64,000 nucleotides of DNA. Source: Polaribacter glomeratus (GTDB lineage: Bacteria; Bacteroidota; Bacteroidia; Flavobacteriales; Flavobacteriaceae). Shown piece after piece: positions 36,601 to 45,553 of this stretch (the stretch's first letter is position 1; each line of letters opens with the position of its first letter). A program made the translations under genes and the position numbers. The DNA is taken from contig NZ_MSCM01000001.1 in the NCBI RefSeq assembly GCF_002954665.1, forward strand, positions 1,933,349-1,997,348. Direction: 5' to 3'. The notes beneath the pieces are model-generated. The model was not told the DNA's origin. It made no database searches and worked only from the letters and a program-made list of their open reading frames with translations.

Positions 36601-39600
36601 ATCTTTTTATTCAATTGGTGATGCTGTTGAAGTCCAAATTAGCTCAGCTTCAAAAGATATGACAGTTGTTCTGCAAATTGAAAAGGATCATAAAATTATA
36701 GAAACCTGTTTGGTGAAGTTAAACAACAATTCAAAAACAATTAAAATCCCTGTAAAAAAAGGAGATCTTGGCGGTTTTGCCATTAAATATCACTTTGTGA
36801 ATTATAATTATTTTGAAAGCGGAAACATATTAATTAATGTTCCCAAAAAACAAGAAAGTATAGAAATTAGCACGAATATTTTTAGGGATAAATTACAACC
36901 TGGAGCAAATGAAACTTGGGGTTTTACCATTAAAAACGATGAAAATGATGCAGTTGCAGCAGAAGTTTTAGCTTCTATGTATGACGCTTCTTTGGATGAA
37001 TTTAAGTCTCATGATTGGAAATTTAATCCAATAGAGCAAAAACAAAATTATTATTCTTACAGCATTAGTACTGCAAATAAAAGCTTTAACAATGCGTATT
37101 TCAATATCAAGAATATACAAAGAAATTATAACGGATTTCCTTCAATTGGCAACGATTCTTATAACTGGTTTGGTTTTAGTTTAAGCAATAATAACTGGAT
37201 AAATCAGCAATATTTAAGAACTACTAAAAGAAAAATAGATAGTTCTAGAACTGATTTTGACGGAACAATTACTGGTTTTATAGCTGATGAAAATGGAGAA
37301 CCTTTGCATGGAGTTAACGTTCAAATTAAAGGAACAACTTTTGGATCACAAACAGATTTTGACGGTAACTATTCCATTAAAATTAAAACTGGTGATGTTT
37401 TAATCATTAGTTATTTAGGGTTTATAACACAAGAAATTTCTGTAAGTAAACAAACAAACTTAGATTTCAAATTAGAAGCTGATGAAAGTAATTTAGATGA
37501 AGTTGTTGTAGTGGGTTATGGGACTCAAAAAAAAGAATCTATAACTGGAGCTGTAAATATGTTAAGTGGAAAAGCTGCTGGACTTATGATGGATAATGGA
37601 AGTGCTGGGTCTTCAAAAAATATCACAATTAGAGGTGCTTCTTCTCTTAATGGTGAAAATAAGCCGCTATATATTGTTGACGGAAAAATACTTACTCCCG
37701 ATGAAGTTCAAAATTTAAATCCTCAAAATATTGCAGAAATGCAAGTTTTAAAAGATGCTGCTGCCACAGTTCTCTATGGTGCAAAAGCTGTAAACGGCGT
37801 TATCATTATCACTACAAAAGCTGGCTTGGCAAAATTAGATAAGGAATTATCAAAAGTACAAACTCGTAAAAACTTTAAAGAAACTGCTTTCTTTTTTCCG
37901 CAGTTAAAAACGGATGAAAACGGAAAAGTAAGTTTTAATTTTACAATGCCAGAAGCATTAACAAGATGGAAATTGCAATTATTAGCACATTCTAAAGATT
38001 TAAAATCAGCAAGCAAAACCTTGCAAACGGTTACACAAAAAGAATTAATGGTAGTGCCAAATGCGCCTCGTTTTTTACGTGAAAAAGATACAATTACATT
38101 AAGTGCAAAAATTACCAACTTAACAAACAATAAATTAAGTGGTGTGGCAAAATTGATTTTAACGGATGCAATTACAGGTAAGGAAATAGATTCCCTATTA
38201 CAAAATACAAATACCACCAAAAATTTTACAGTTGACAAAGATGGCAATACAAGCGTTTCTTGGAGTTTATCAATCCCCGAAACCGTGCAAGCCGTTCAAT
38301 ATAAAATTGTAGCAAAAGCAGGCGATTTTTCTGATGGAGAACAAAACGCGTTGCCTGTTTTATCAAATAGAATATTAGTTACCGAAACACTTTCTATGTG
38401 GGTTCGAGGTAATGAAACTAAAACTTTTACCCTAGATAAACTAAAGAATACTTCGACTGCGCTCAGTACAGGCTCTACTTCATCAACTTTAAAAAACCAC
38501 AAATTAACCTTAGAAATGACCTCGAATCCTGTTTGGTACGCCATTCAGTCTTTGCCTTATTTAATGGAATATCCGTATGAATGTGCAGAACAAACCTTCT
38601 CTCGATTTTATGCAAATACCTTGGCAAGTTTTGTGGCAAATTCAAATCCGAAGATTCAGGAAGTGTTTAATTCTTGGGGGTCATCAGATGCATTGTTATC
38701 TAATTTAGAGAAAAATGAAGAGTTAAAATCTTTGATCATTCAAGAAACTCCTTGGTTAAGAGATGCGCAATCAGAAACTGAGCAAAAGAAAAGAATTGGG
38801 TTGTTGTTCGATTTAACAAAGATGAAAAACGAACAAGAAAAAGCAATCAATAAATTGCAAGATATTCAGATGAATTCTGGTGGATTTCCTTGGTTTAAAG
38901 GCAGTAGATATGAAAGTATTTATATTACACAACATATTGCCACTGGTTTTGGACATTTACAAAAATTAGGTGTTTCTGATTTTAGTACATCCACCAAAGA
39001 TATGCTTGAAAAAACAGTTCTATTTTTAGACAAAGAATTGTTAGATCGGTATACAAAATTACTAGAAAGAGCATCAGAAATTAAAGCGGAATCGAAAACG
39101 AAAAAAGAAGGAGAGAAAAAATATACCGAGTTTTTAGAAAGAAATAACTTGAATTATTTTACCATTCAGTTTTTATATATGCGTAGTTTTTACAGTACTA
39201 TTTCTTTGGATGAAAAAACAAAAACTGCTATTGATTATTATCAAAATCAAACTGCAAAATATTGGAATGACTATAATTTATATGCAAAAGGTCAAATTGC
39301 ATTGTCTCTTTTTAGAAATGATAAAAAAGCAGTTGCAAATAAAATTTTAAAATCATTAAAAGAAAATTCTATTACTTCTGATGAATTAGGAATGTATTGG
39401 AAAACAAACACTGCTGGTTATTACTATTATCAAGCGCCAATTGAAACGCAAGCTTTACTAATTGAGACTTTTTCTGAAATTGAAAATGACACAGAAACCA
39501 TCGATAATCTAAAAATCTGGTTGCTAAAAAACAAGCAAACAAACAGATGGAAAACCACAAAAGCAACCACAGAAGCCGTGTATGCTTTATTATTAAATGG

Positions 39601-40294
39601 AAGCGATTGGATTAGAGACAGCACTGAGCAAAGTAGAAGTGTAACAGAGATGGTTGATATTAAAGTGGGCGATTTAGAAATAAATCCGTCAGAAATGCCA
39701 GCTATAAAAGTGGAAGCTGGAACGGGATATTTTAAAACTTCTTGGAATACCGATGATATTAAATCAGAAATGGCCGAAGTTACCATCAACAAAAAAGGAA
39801 ACGGAATTGCTTGGGGTGGTTTGTATTGGCAATATTTTGAAGATTTAGATAAAATTACATCCGCAGATACTCCTTTAAAAATCAATAAAAAACTATTTTT
39901 AAAAGTAAATGGCGATACAGGTAAAGAATTGAGAGAAATAAACGAAAACTCATCCTTAAAAGTTGGTGATTTAATTACGGTACGTATAGAATTACGTTCA
40001 GATAGAGCTATGGAATTTATTCATATGAAAGATATGAGAGCTTCTGGCGTTGAGCCAATTAATGTACTGTCTCAATATAAATGGCAAGACAATTTAGGCT
40101 ATTATGAAAGTACAAAAGATGCCGCAACTAATTTCTTTTTTGATAGAATACCAAAAGGCGTTTATGTTTTTGAATATGATGTTCGTGTAAATAATGCTGG
40201 TAATTTTAGCAACGGAATTACAACTATACAAAGTATGTATGCACCAGAATTTAGTAGTCATTCTAAAGGTTTAAGAATTAATGTTGAGAATTAA
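33626..40294 (+). CDS. Giant alpha-2-macroglobulin-family protein with inserted CarboxypepD-reg and TonB-plug domains
   Basis: 2222 residues. Signal peptide, then macroglobulin domains; MG2-like IYRPGQTVYFKAIVIKKQGD near residue 600. At about residue 1212 a segment typical of SusC is inserted: GTITGFIADENGEPLHGVNV, then VVVVGYGTQKKESITGAV, then a plug-like run (KNITIRGASSLNGEN, VLKDAAATVLYGAKAVNGVI) to about 1400. The macroglobulin fold resumes (FKETAFFFPQLKTDENG). A thioester CAEQ motif is at C1653. It may trap proteases in the periplasm; the inserted domain is unexplained. Confidence 0.85.
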   Translation: MKKITTTLLLIFLFSLSVNAQNKYDELWLEVEKFEVDGLPKSALKIVDEIYEKAHKTNDSPQIIKSLFYKSKFALTLEEDAQLKVINSYKEHIAKSNFPTKNVLENILANLYWQYFNENRYQFYNRTKTENKVDSEDFRTWDLETLFKEIHCYFEASLQNTEQLQKIEITAFSDILQINKESKIFRPTLFDFLANNTLQFYKTSETAITSPAYKFIVDDAAFLGDVKTFSNLKITSKDSLSLQLNALKIYQKLISFHIKKDNKNALAEIDIQRLNFVNQHATFKDSENILLSTLIASKEQFKNHEASALYAFEIANIYRNKANSSSAENTKDRFKNKEAITICDETIKQFPKSFGAEKCHLLKAQIEQKALSIIAEEYIPIQHTSRLLVTYNNVEKLFFTAYKINQNKLEFFRKLYKLEDKKTFISKQEKVANWQHQLRNEQDYLQHTTEVLVPKFENGMYLILASESEDLQENFIYGTTQIQVTNLTLIENNFDEHYTYQIVDRKTGKPIKKAEIRLKNTSNNEDYFINKKLTTDNNGFASFNGKNQYSNVDINVKTKNDFAYFGSHYFYKNDRNTYKDNNKEITIKPFIFTDRSIYRPGQTVYFKAIVIKKQGDKSAVFTDEFVAVTLFDVNNQKIASLDLKLNEFGSVAGKFTVPNNGLTGEFSIEVDESVEHDSKFYDHANFDFDYDNEIHFSVEGYKRPKFKTEFKPVTESFKINDSITINGFAKAFSGANITDAKVVYRVHRKVQYPSWYYWYRPNPASNSQEITNGESITDASGNFSIPFKAIPDESVSKESLPIFNYEITAYVTDINGETRSATSIVKVGYHSLLASISLDEKIDKNTNDNSIKIDTKNLNDEFVSAKGTVKVYKLKAPKKALRKRPWPAPDYQDISENDFRKLFPNDPYSDDESDEKNWKKGEIVFNENFDTSTSKEIILKNIDTWVSGKYIVVVESKDKFNQEVKDEKRITIFSSKEKEVADNSLFDINTNKSFYSIGDAVEVQISSASKDMTVVLQIEKDHKIIETCLVKLNNNSKTIKIPVKKGDLGGFAIKYHFVNYNYFESGNILINVPKKQESIEISTNIFRDKLQPGANETWGFTIKNDENDAVAAEVLASMYDASLDEFKSHDWKFNPIEQKQNYYSYSISTANKSFNNAYFNIKNIQRNYNGFPSIGNDSYNWFGFSLSNNNWINQQYLRTTKRKIDSSRTDFDGTITGFIADENGEPLHGVNVQIKGTTFGSQTDFDGNYSIKIKTGDVLIISYLGFITQEISVSKQTNLDFKLEADESNLDEVVVVGYGTQKKESITGAVNMLSGKAAGLMMDNGSAGSSKNITIRGASSLNGENKPLYIVDGKILTPDEVQNLNPQNIAEMQVLKDAAATVLYGAKAVNGVIIITTKAGLAKLDKELSKVQTRKNFKETAFFFPQLKTDENGKVSFNFTMPEALTRWKLQLLAHSKDLKSASKTLQTVTQKELMVVPNAPRFLREKDTITLSAKITNLTNNKLSGVAKLILTDAITGKEIDSLLQNTNTTKNFTVDKDGNTSVSWSLSIPETVQAVQYKIVAKAGDFSDGEQNALPVLSNRILVTETLSMWVRGNETKTFTLDKLKNTSTALSTGSTSSTLKNHKLTLEMTSNPVWYAIQSLPYLMEYPYECAEQTFSRFYANTLASFVANSNPKIQEVFNSWGSSDALLSNLEKNEELKSLIIQETPWLRDAQSETEQKKRIGLLFDLTKMKNEQEKAINKLQDIQMNSGGFPWFKGSRYESIYITQHIATGFGHLQKLGVSDFSTSTKDMLEKTVLFLDKELLDRYTKLLERASEIKAESKTKKEGEKKYTEFLERNNLNYFTIQFLYMRSFYSTISLDEKTKTAIDYYQNQTAKYWNDYNLYAKGQIALSLFRNDKKAVANKILKSLKENSITSDELGMYWKTNTAGYYYYQAPIETQALLIETFSEIENDTETIDNLKIWLLKNKQTNRWKTTKATTEAVYALLLNGSDWIRDSTEQSRSVTEMVDIKVGDLEINPSEMPAIKVEAGTGYFKTSWNTDDIKSEMAEVTINKKGNGIAWGGLYWQYFEDLDKITSADTPLKINKKLFLKVNGDTGKELREINENSSLKVGDLITVRIELRSDRAMEFIHMKDMRASGVEPINVLSQYKWQDNLGYYESTKDAATNFFFDRIPKGVYVFEYDVRVNNAGNFSNGITTIQSMYAPEFSSHSKGLRINVEN

Positions 40295-40393
40295 ATTCCT
40301 TTTGAAGCAAAATATTTAGGAATTGAGTTCATTTAAAGAGAATATTAAATCTAAATTTGCGCGATAAATAATTTAAAAAATGAAATCACAATT

Positions 40394-40837
40394 ATGAAAA
40401 AAATAATTTTAACATTGGCGTTTATAATAGCTGTATTTTCAGTTAATGCACAAGATATTTCTGAAAATGCTATTGGTTTAAGAATTGGTGGTGGAAATGG
40501 AGCTGGAGGAGAGATTTCTTATCAGAAAGCTTTAGGAAACAATAACAGACTAGAAGTAGATTTAGGTTTAGGAAACGACTTTAGCGATTTTAAAGCAACA
40601 GGTTTGTACCAATGGGTTTGGGATTTAGAAGAACGTTTTAATTGGTATGCAGGTTTTGGAGCTGGTTTAGTTTCAGATGTAGATTTAGCAATTTTTGCTG
40701 CTGGAGTTATTGGTATTGAATATAATTTTAGTGCACCAATACTTTTATCACTAGATTATAGGCCAGAAATAGTTATTGGAGGTGGTTCAAATAATATAAA
40801 CTCTAATTTTGGTTTAGGTGTTAGATACCAATTTTAA
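40394..40837 (+). CDS. Small outer-membrane beta-barrel protein
   Basis: 147 residues: signal peptide MKKIILTLAFIIAVFSVNAQ, glycine-rich strand GLRIGGGNGAGGEISYQKAL, and alternating strands ending in a terminal aromatic (NSNFGLGVRYQF) typical of small porin-like barrels. No function can be assigned. A perfect stem-loop follows directly. Confidence 0.75.
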   Translation: MKKIILTLAFIIAVFSVNAQDISENAIGLRIGGGNGAGGEISYQKALGNNNRLEVDLGLGNDFSDFKATGLYQWVWDLEERFNWYAGFGAGLVSDVDLAIFAAGVIGIEYNFSAPILLSLDYRPEIVIGGGSNNINSNFGLGVRYQF

Positions 40838-40852
40838 GGTAAATACTCTTCA

Positions 40853-40895
40853 AAATATAACTGCCTCTAAATTAAATTTAGAGGCAGTTATATTT
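40853..40895. terminator. 20-bp perfect palindrome, bidirectional terminator
   Basis: The arms ATAACTGCCTCTAAAT and ATTTAGAGGCAGTTAT, extended outward by AAAT/ATTT pairs, form a 20-bp perfect stem with a TAA loop between convergent genes. A/T tails on both strands allow termination both ways. Confidence 0.85.
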
Positions 40896-40900
40896 CAGAA

Positions 40901-41407
40901 TTAGCTTTTAGGCGGATATTTTTCTAAAATCTTAGTAATTACTTTTTGAAAATGAGCTTCTTTTTCTTCTGGAGTTCTTTTTTCTTTAATTTTAGAATTT
41001 AAAATTCCCTCCCAGATAACTTGATTTGTTTTAGAATTCACAAACTCAATAACAAATTCTTCATTTAGCTTTTTACCTCCAATTGGGATGCCGCCAGAAA
41101 GACCAAAACCACCATTTCCTAAACCTATTCCTATTGAATTCCTATTTCTGCTTTCTGATATTTTAGAAGTAATATTGATAAAAAAATCAGGATTATCTAA
41201 ATCTGCAAATCCGTTTTGTTCCATTTCTAAATTAAGAGCAGAAATTACTCTTTTAATATCCAATTCATTTAAACCTTTGCCAACATCTTCATAGTAACCG
41301 TAAGTTTTAAAATCAGAAAAATTAATAGCGTTATCGAAATCTGTCATCACTTTGGCCGATGAGCAGCTCATCAATAAGATGAAAAAAAGATATTTTAAAT
41401 TCTTCAT
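40901..41407 (-). CDS. DUF4136-family lipoprotein
   Basis: 168 residues with lipoprotein signal ending LMSCSS. The body matches DUF4136: DFSDFKTYGYYEDVGKG, DIKRVISALNLEMEQNGF (the conserved A-I-x-x-x-L-x-x-K/N-G-F motif) and FVIEFVNSKTNQVIWEGILNSKI. The role in the envelope is unknown. It follows the peptidase gene with a 6-base gap. Confidence 0.83.
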   Translation of the reverse strand: MKNLKYLFFILLMSCSSAKVMTDFDNAINFSDFKTYGYYEDVGKGLNELDIKRVISALNLEMEQNGFADLDNPDFFINITSKISESRNRNSIGIGLGNGGFGLSGGIPIGGKKLNEEFVIEFVNSKTNQVIWEGILNSKIKEKRTPEEKEAHFQKVITKILEKYPPKS

Positions 41408-41413
41408 TATTTA

Positions 41414-42421
41414 CTATTTTTCCTTTTTATCAAGAACAACTCTTGTAGGTGTATCTTTACCGTTAATAATGCTTTCTGTGCCTTTTGCGACTGCCTGAAT
41501 TGTTTGTGTAATTACAGTCATATTTAGAGTTTTAGCTTCATCAGAAGCTTTATGATAATCTTTATCAACGTCTATAGGTGTTGTAGAAAAGGTATGCGAA
41601 GGAACGCCCAAACGCGCTAAAGATGCATTGTCTGATCTAAAAAATAAATTAAAATTTGTATACGGATCCGGAAATAATTGATATCCTGTTCCTACTAAAT
41701 TCTTCTGAATTATTTTTCCAAAATCTGATCTTTCAAAGCCTGTTAACCATGCTGTATTTGGTCCAAAACTTGGTACTTTTCCTATCATTTCTAAATTGAT
41801 TCCTGCAACAAATTTACTGGCATCAATTCCTTTTCCAAAATGAGTAGAACCAATTAAACCCATTTCTTCAGCAGTAAAAGCAACAAAAACAATCGTTCTT
41901 TCATTTCCTACTTTTTTAAAATATTCTGCCAAAGCTAAAACGCCCGTTACTCCAGATGCATCATCGTTTGCGCCATTATAAATTTTATCTTCACCTTTAC
42001 CTTCATTTCCTAAATGATCGTAATGTGCAGAAATAATAACATATTCGCCTTTTTTACTTTTGCCTTCTAAAACACCTATAATATTTGCGCTCGTAATTTC
42101 TTTTTCTCCTTTTATTGGTGTAAAATTAAAGGTTTGTCTGTACGATTCTAGATTTTCAAAAGTTGATAAACCAATTCTTTTAAATTCATTTTCTATATAT
42201 GTTGCAGCTTTTTCAATTCCAGGAGTTCCAGATTTTCTTCCCTCCATTTCATCAGAAGCCAATGTATATAAGTGCTTTTTAACAATCATAGAATCAATAA
42301 AAAAGGCGTTTTTTACAACTTCTGTTTTGGTTGATTTTACGGCTGTTTTGGTAACTTTCTTTGCACTATTGCAAGAAATTATAAATACTGATGCGACTAA
42401 AGTGATAAATATTCTCTTCAT
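41414..42421 (-). CDS. M28-family zinc aminopeptidase lipoprotein
   Basis: 335 residues with lipobox FIISC. Two-zinc M28 ligands are in place: H and D in SAHYDHLGNEGKG, D in YNGANDDASGVTG, E-E in FVAFTAEEMGLIGSTHFG and the last His in PSHTFSTTPIDVDKDYHKASDE. It removes N-terminal residues from peptides in the periplasm or at the surface. It is cotranscribed with the DUF4136 lipoprotein gene after it. Confidence 0.9.
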   Translation of the reverse strand: MKRIFITLVASVFIISCNSAKKVTKTAVKSTKTEVVKNAFFIDSMIVKKHLYTLASDEMEGRKSGTPGIEKAATYIENEFKRIGLSTFENLESYRQTFNFTPIKGEKEITSANIIGVLEGKSKKGEYVIISAHYDHLGNEGKGEDKIYNGANDDASGVTGVLALAEYFKKVGNERTIVFVAFTAEEMGLIGSTHFGKGIDASKFVAGINLEMIGKVPSFGPNTAWLTGFERSDFGKIIQKNLVGTGYQLFPDPYTNFNLFFRSDNASLARLGVPSHTFSTTPIDVDKDYHKASDEAKTLNMTVITQTIQAVAKGTESIINGKDTPTRVVLDKKEK

Positions 42422-42465
42422 TTTTTTGATTTTTAAAAGCCTAAATATAAGACTAATTTTTTATG

Positions 42466-42473
42466 TATTTTTG
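42466..42473 (+). promoter_or_regulatory. -7 promoter motif for kdsA
   Basis: TATTTTTG, a TAnnTTTG match, 17 bases before the ATG at 42490. The longer frame from 42463 starts inside this promoter, so 42490 is the real start. Confidence 0.55.
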
Positions 42474-42489
42474 CCTAAAAAGTATACAA

Positions 42490-43308
42490 ATGATTTTATC
42501 TGAAATTCCGAATATAAAACACACAAACGAAAATAACTTTTTTCTTTTAGCTGGGCCTTGCGCTATTGAAGGCGAAGAAATGGCATTAAGAATTGCTGAA
42601 AAAATAGTTTCAATTACTGATAAATTAAAAATTCCTTTTATATTTAAAGGAAGCTTTAAAAAAGCAAACAGAAGTAGAATTGATAGTTTTACAGGAATTG
42701 GAGATGAAAAAGCATTAAAGATTTTACGCAAAGTTTCCGAAACTTTCGGCGTGCCAACGGTTACAGATATTCACGAAATTTCGGATGCACAAAAAGCAGC
42801 CGAATATGTAGATGTTTTGCAAATTCCTGCGTTTTTAGTAAGACAAACAGATTTAGTTGTTGCTGCCGCAGAAACAGGAAAAGTAGTCAATTTAAAAAAA
42901 GGACAATTTATGAGTCCGGCTTCCATGAAACACGCAGTCCAAAAAGTACTAGATGCAGGTTCTAATAAAGCTTGGATTACAGATCGCGGAACCATGTTTG
43001 GCTACCAGGATATGATTGTCGATTTTAGGGGAATTCCTGAAATGCGTAAATTTGCCCCAACAATTTTGGATGTAACACATTCTTTACAACAGCCAAATCA
43101 AACTGCAGGAATTACTGGCGGAAGACCAGGTATGATTGAAACAATTGCTAGAGCAGGAATTGTAAATAATGTGGATGGTTTATTTATTGAAACTCATTTT
43201 GATCCTGCAAATGCAAAAAGCGACGGAGCAAACATGTTGCATTTAGACAATTTAGAAAGTTTATTGAGCAATTTAGTTGCAATAAGAAAAACAATAAATA
43301 ATTTATAA
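42490..43308 (+). CDS. kdsA: 3-deoxy-8-phosphooctulonate synthase (KdsA)
   Basis: 272 residues. Class II aldol-type enzyme of LPS synthesis joining phosphoenolpyruvate and arabinose-5-phosphate. Family motifs: LAGPCAIEGEEMALRIAEK, FKGSFKKANRSRIDSF, DIHEISDAQKAAEYVDVLQIP, AFLVRQTDLV, VNLKKGQFMSP, DRGTMFGYQDMIVDFRGI, DVTHSLQQPNQ and FIETHFDPANAKSDGANM. It makes the Kdo precursor of the outer-membrane lipid A core. Confidence 0.95.
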   Translation: MILSEIPNIKHTNENNFFLLAGPCAIEGEEMALRIAEKIVSITDKLKIPFIFKGSFKKANRSRIDSFTGIGDEKALKILRKVSETFGVPTVTDIHEISDAQKAAEYVDVLQIPAFLVRQTDLVVAAAETGKVVNLKKGQFMSPASMKHAVQKVLDAGSNKAWITDRGTMFGYQDMIVDFRGIPEMRKFAPTILDVTHSLQQPNQTAGITGGRPGMIETIARAGIVNNVDGLFIETHFDPANAKSDGANMLHLDNLESLLSNLVAIRKTINNL

Positions 43309-43330
43309 AATATAGTAATTTATGCTATTA

Positions 43331-43366
43331 AAATCCTTCAAGTTTTAAAACCTGAAGGATTTTTTT
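43331..43366 (+). terminator. Rho-independent terminator after kdsA
   Basis: AAATCCTTCA (43331-43340) pairs with TGAAGGATTT (43353-43362), with further inner TTTT/AAAA pairing, followed by a run of T. Confidence 0.85.
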
Positions 43367-43420
43367 GCTTAAATATCTTAAAGGCACAATTTTTGGTTCT
43401 TATTCTTGTTTAACTTTTAG

Positions 43421-44383
43421 ATGATGAAAAAACTTGTATTTCTATTTTTATACATAAACATGTCTACTTTTTCACAAAGTTTCGAAAAAGTTGACGCTCT
43501 TGTTATAAACTACCCACGATTTTCTAAAGTTGAAGATTTGGCCAATCAAATTGAAAAAGATTTTTATTCTGATGCGGATAAATCTAGAGCAGCATTTTTT
43601 TGGTTGACAGAAAATATTCGTTATAATTTAAGCGAATTTTACAATCCAAGAAAAAGAAAATATAATTTTCAATATACATCCGAAGAAGAAAAAATAGAAA
43701 AATTACAAGCTCTTAAAGACAATTTAGTGGCTGAAACTTTTAGAAATAAAACAGGAGTTTGCGAAGAATATGCACAGTCTTTTAAAAAAATATGTGATTT
43801 ATTAAAAATTGAAGCCGAAGTAATTAAAGGAAATGTAAGAAATACAGCTGCTGAAATTGGTAAAATTGCAACCTCTACAAACCATGCTTGGAATGCAGTT
43901 AAAATTGATGGAAATTGGTTAGTTTTGGATGCAACTTGGGCTGCTGGATCTGTAAAAAATGACAAATGGAATCGAAATTTTAATGCCTATTTTTATGATA
44001 TTCCTAAAAGTAAAATTTTTAAAACTCATTATCCAGATGATAAAATCTGGAAAATCCGTTTTGGAAGGATGGATGAAAAAGAATTTTACAATCAGCCAAT
44101 TTATTCTAATCCATTTTTACAGCTAAATGCTGATTTAACTTCTCCACTAACAGGAATCATTAAACTTAAATCATCCGAAGACATTATACTTAGGTTCAAT
44201 AACTTAGACAGTAACCTCTTACTTTTCTACACTTTAAAAGGGATGAAAATTGGACAAAAACCTGTTATTACATCCATAAAAACTACAACAACTTTAACAA
44301 TTAAAAATCCAAAAACAAATACCAGTTTGGTTTTGTATATCAATAATGAAGATGCTTTGCACTTTAAAGTAGAAATTGATTAA
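43421..44383 (+). CDS. Transglutaminase-like protease-fold exported protein
   Basis: 320 residues with a signal peptide (MKKLVFLFLYINMSTFSQ, start at either of the first two Met). Transglutaminase core: Cys in TGVCEEYAQSFKKICDLL, His in TNHAWNAVKIDGNWLVLD and Asp in DATWAAG, forming the Cys-His-Asp triad. Such domains cleave or modify peptides in the periplasm. The C-terminal 100 residues are beta-rich and unrecognised. Confidence 0.85.
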   Translation: MMKKLVFLFLYINMSTFSQSFEKVDALVINYPRFSKVEDLANQIEKDFYSDADKSRAAFFWLTENIRYNLSEFYNPRKRKYNFQYTSEEEKIEKLQALKDNLVAETFRNKTGVCEEYAQSFKKICDLLKIEAEVIKGNVRNTAAEIGKIATSTNHAWNAVKIDGNWLVLDATWAAGSVKNDKWNRNFNAYFYDIPKSKIFKTHYPDDKIWKIRFGRMDEKEFYNQPIYSNPFLQLNADLTSPLTGIIKLKSSEDIILRFNNLDSNLLLFYTLKGMKIGQKPVITSIKTTTTLTIKNPKTNTSLVLYINNEDALHFKVEID

Positions 44384-44771
44384 AACTTCTTTTATAAAAA
44401 ATCGCTACTTTTTTCTTGAATTCGTCGGCTAAAACCACACTTAAAATTTCTTAATTAATATCTTGTCTATTTAACTGTTTTAAAATTTAAATTATTTTTT
44501 TATCATCAGTCATTAAAACTATATAAACGCTGTTAAATAACATGAAAATATATAGAATAATTTCCTTTAAAATGCATCTAAAAAACAAAAAGGTTTGTGA
44601 TACAAATAAAAAAAATGTACTTTACACCTCTGTTTTAAATCAAATTATATTGAAGCACTTTCTATTGAAACGTGCAAATACATTAAAACCATACAAATGG
44701 TTCTGTCTGATTTAAAAGGTATGCTTTTACAAGTTTCATTTTTTTGTATATTAGCAAGATTTTTAAAATTT
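44384..44771. other. Gene-free stretch
   Basis: About 390 bases with no coding signal that I support. The only notable frame is a 58-codon one from ATG 44541 that I reject as low-complexity. No stem-loop, promoter motif or repeat is convincing. Confidence 0.5.
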
Positions 44772-45335
44772 ATGGATAAACAAGATAATTTTCAATTAAA
44801 TTTTTCTTTAAAAGGATATTCTAGTATTCAAATTGGATTGTACTTTTTATTAGCGGCTTTTTCTATTAAAAAAATACTTGAAGGTTTTTTAATCGATGAC
44901 AACCCAATGGGCATGTTATCTGCTGAAATAATTGAAATTTTAGTTTTAGGTATTATTTTTTTAACGATTGTACTTTCTGCCTTAGCCTTGTTTTTTAAAG
45001 GTCGAAGAAAAGCCAGAAGACAAGAATATAAACTTTGGAACGCTAAGACAAAAAATAATTTTCGGGCTTTTACAACTAGTTTTATACTAATTTTTTCAAT
45101 TCTTATTATCTTAACTACTCAAGATTTTGCAGATTATATGGCGCCTACTTTTTTATTTTTGTATGGCATTTCATTACTATTTTTAAAAATTAAAAAGAGT
45201 AAGAACCTTTTTGTGCTATCTGGTGTTAGTTTACTGCTTACAATGATTTGTATATTAATTCCCAATTACTGGTATTCATCAATTTACATTTTAGGAGTTG
45301 CACATATTACGTATGGCTTGGTTGTTAAAAATTAA
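44772..45335 (+). CDS. Hypothetical four-helix membrane protein
   Basis: 187 residues from Met at 44772 (a longer frame from 44697 adds a less likely N-terminus). Hydrophobic segments lie near residues 20-40, 50-80, 115-140 and 145-175. A basic cluster KGRRKARRQEYKLW lies between segments two and three, on the cytoplasmic side by the positive-inside rule. No domain is recognised. Confidence 0.65.
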   Translation: MDKQDNFQLNFSLKGYSSIQIGLYFLLAAFSIKKILEGFLIDDNPMGMLSAEIIEILVLGIIFLTIVLSALALFFKGRRKARRQEYKLWNAKTKNNFRAFTTSFILIFSILIILTTQDFADYMAPTFLFLYGISLLFLKIKKSKNLFVLSGVSLLLTMICILIPNYWYSSIYILGVAHITYGLVVKN

Positions 45336-45553
45336 AATTTTCTTCTAATTTCTCTAATCATATCCTCTAAACCATTTAATTGCAGTTCATAAACCAACTC
45401 CATTTGCTTTCCTAGCTTTCCGTTTGGAAATCCTTTAGTTTTGTACCAAACTATATAATGTTCTGGCAAATCAATTAAAAAAGTGCCTTTATATTTACCA
45501 AAGGGCATTTTCATTTTAGCTAAATCAATAAGAAATTGTTTGTCTTCTATCAT
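45332..45553 (-). CDS. DUF3820-family protein
   Basis: 73 residues. The family signature MPFGKYKGTFLIDLPEHYIV, WYKTKGFPNGKLG is plain. These small proteins are widespread; a nucleic-acid or quorum-linked role has been suggested but is unproven. It directly follows the oxidoreductase gene (no gap) and overlaps the 44772 gene end by 4 bases. Confidence 0.82.
   Translation of the reverse strand: MIEDKQFLIDLAKMKMPFGKYKGTFLIDLPEHYIVWYKTKGFPNGKLGKQMELVYELQLNGLEDMIREIRRKF

Noticed and set aside
44541..44714. 58-codon frame from ATG 44541
   Set aside because: Lysine/asparagine-rich low-complexity translation with no similarity pattern, and it overlaps a better start of the next gene.
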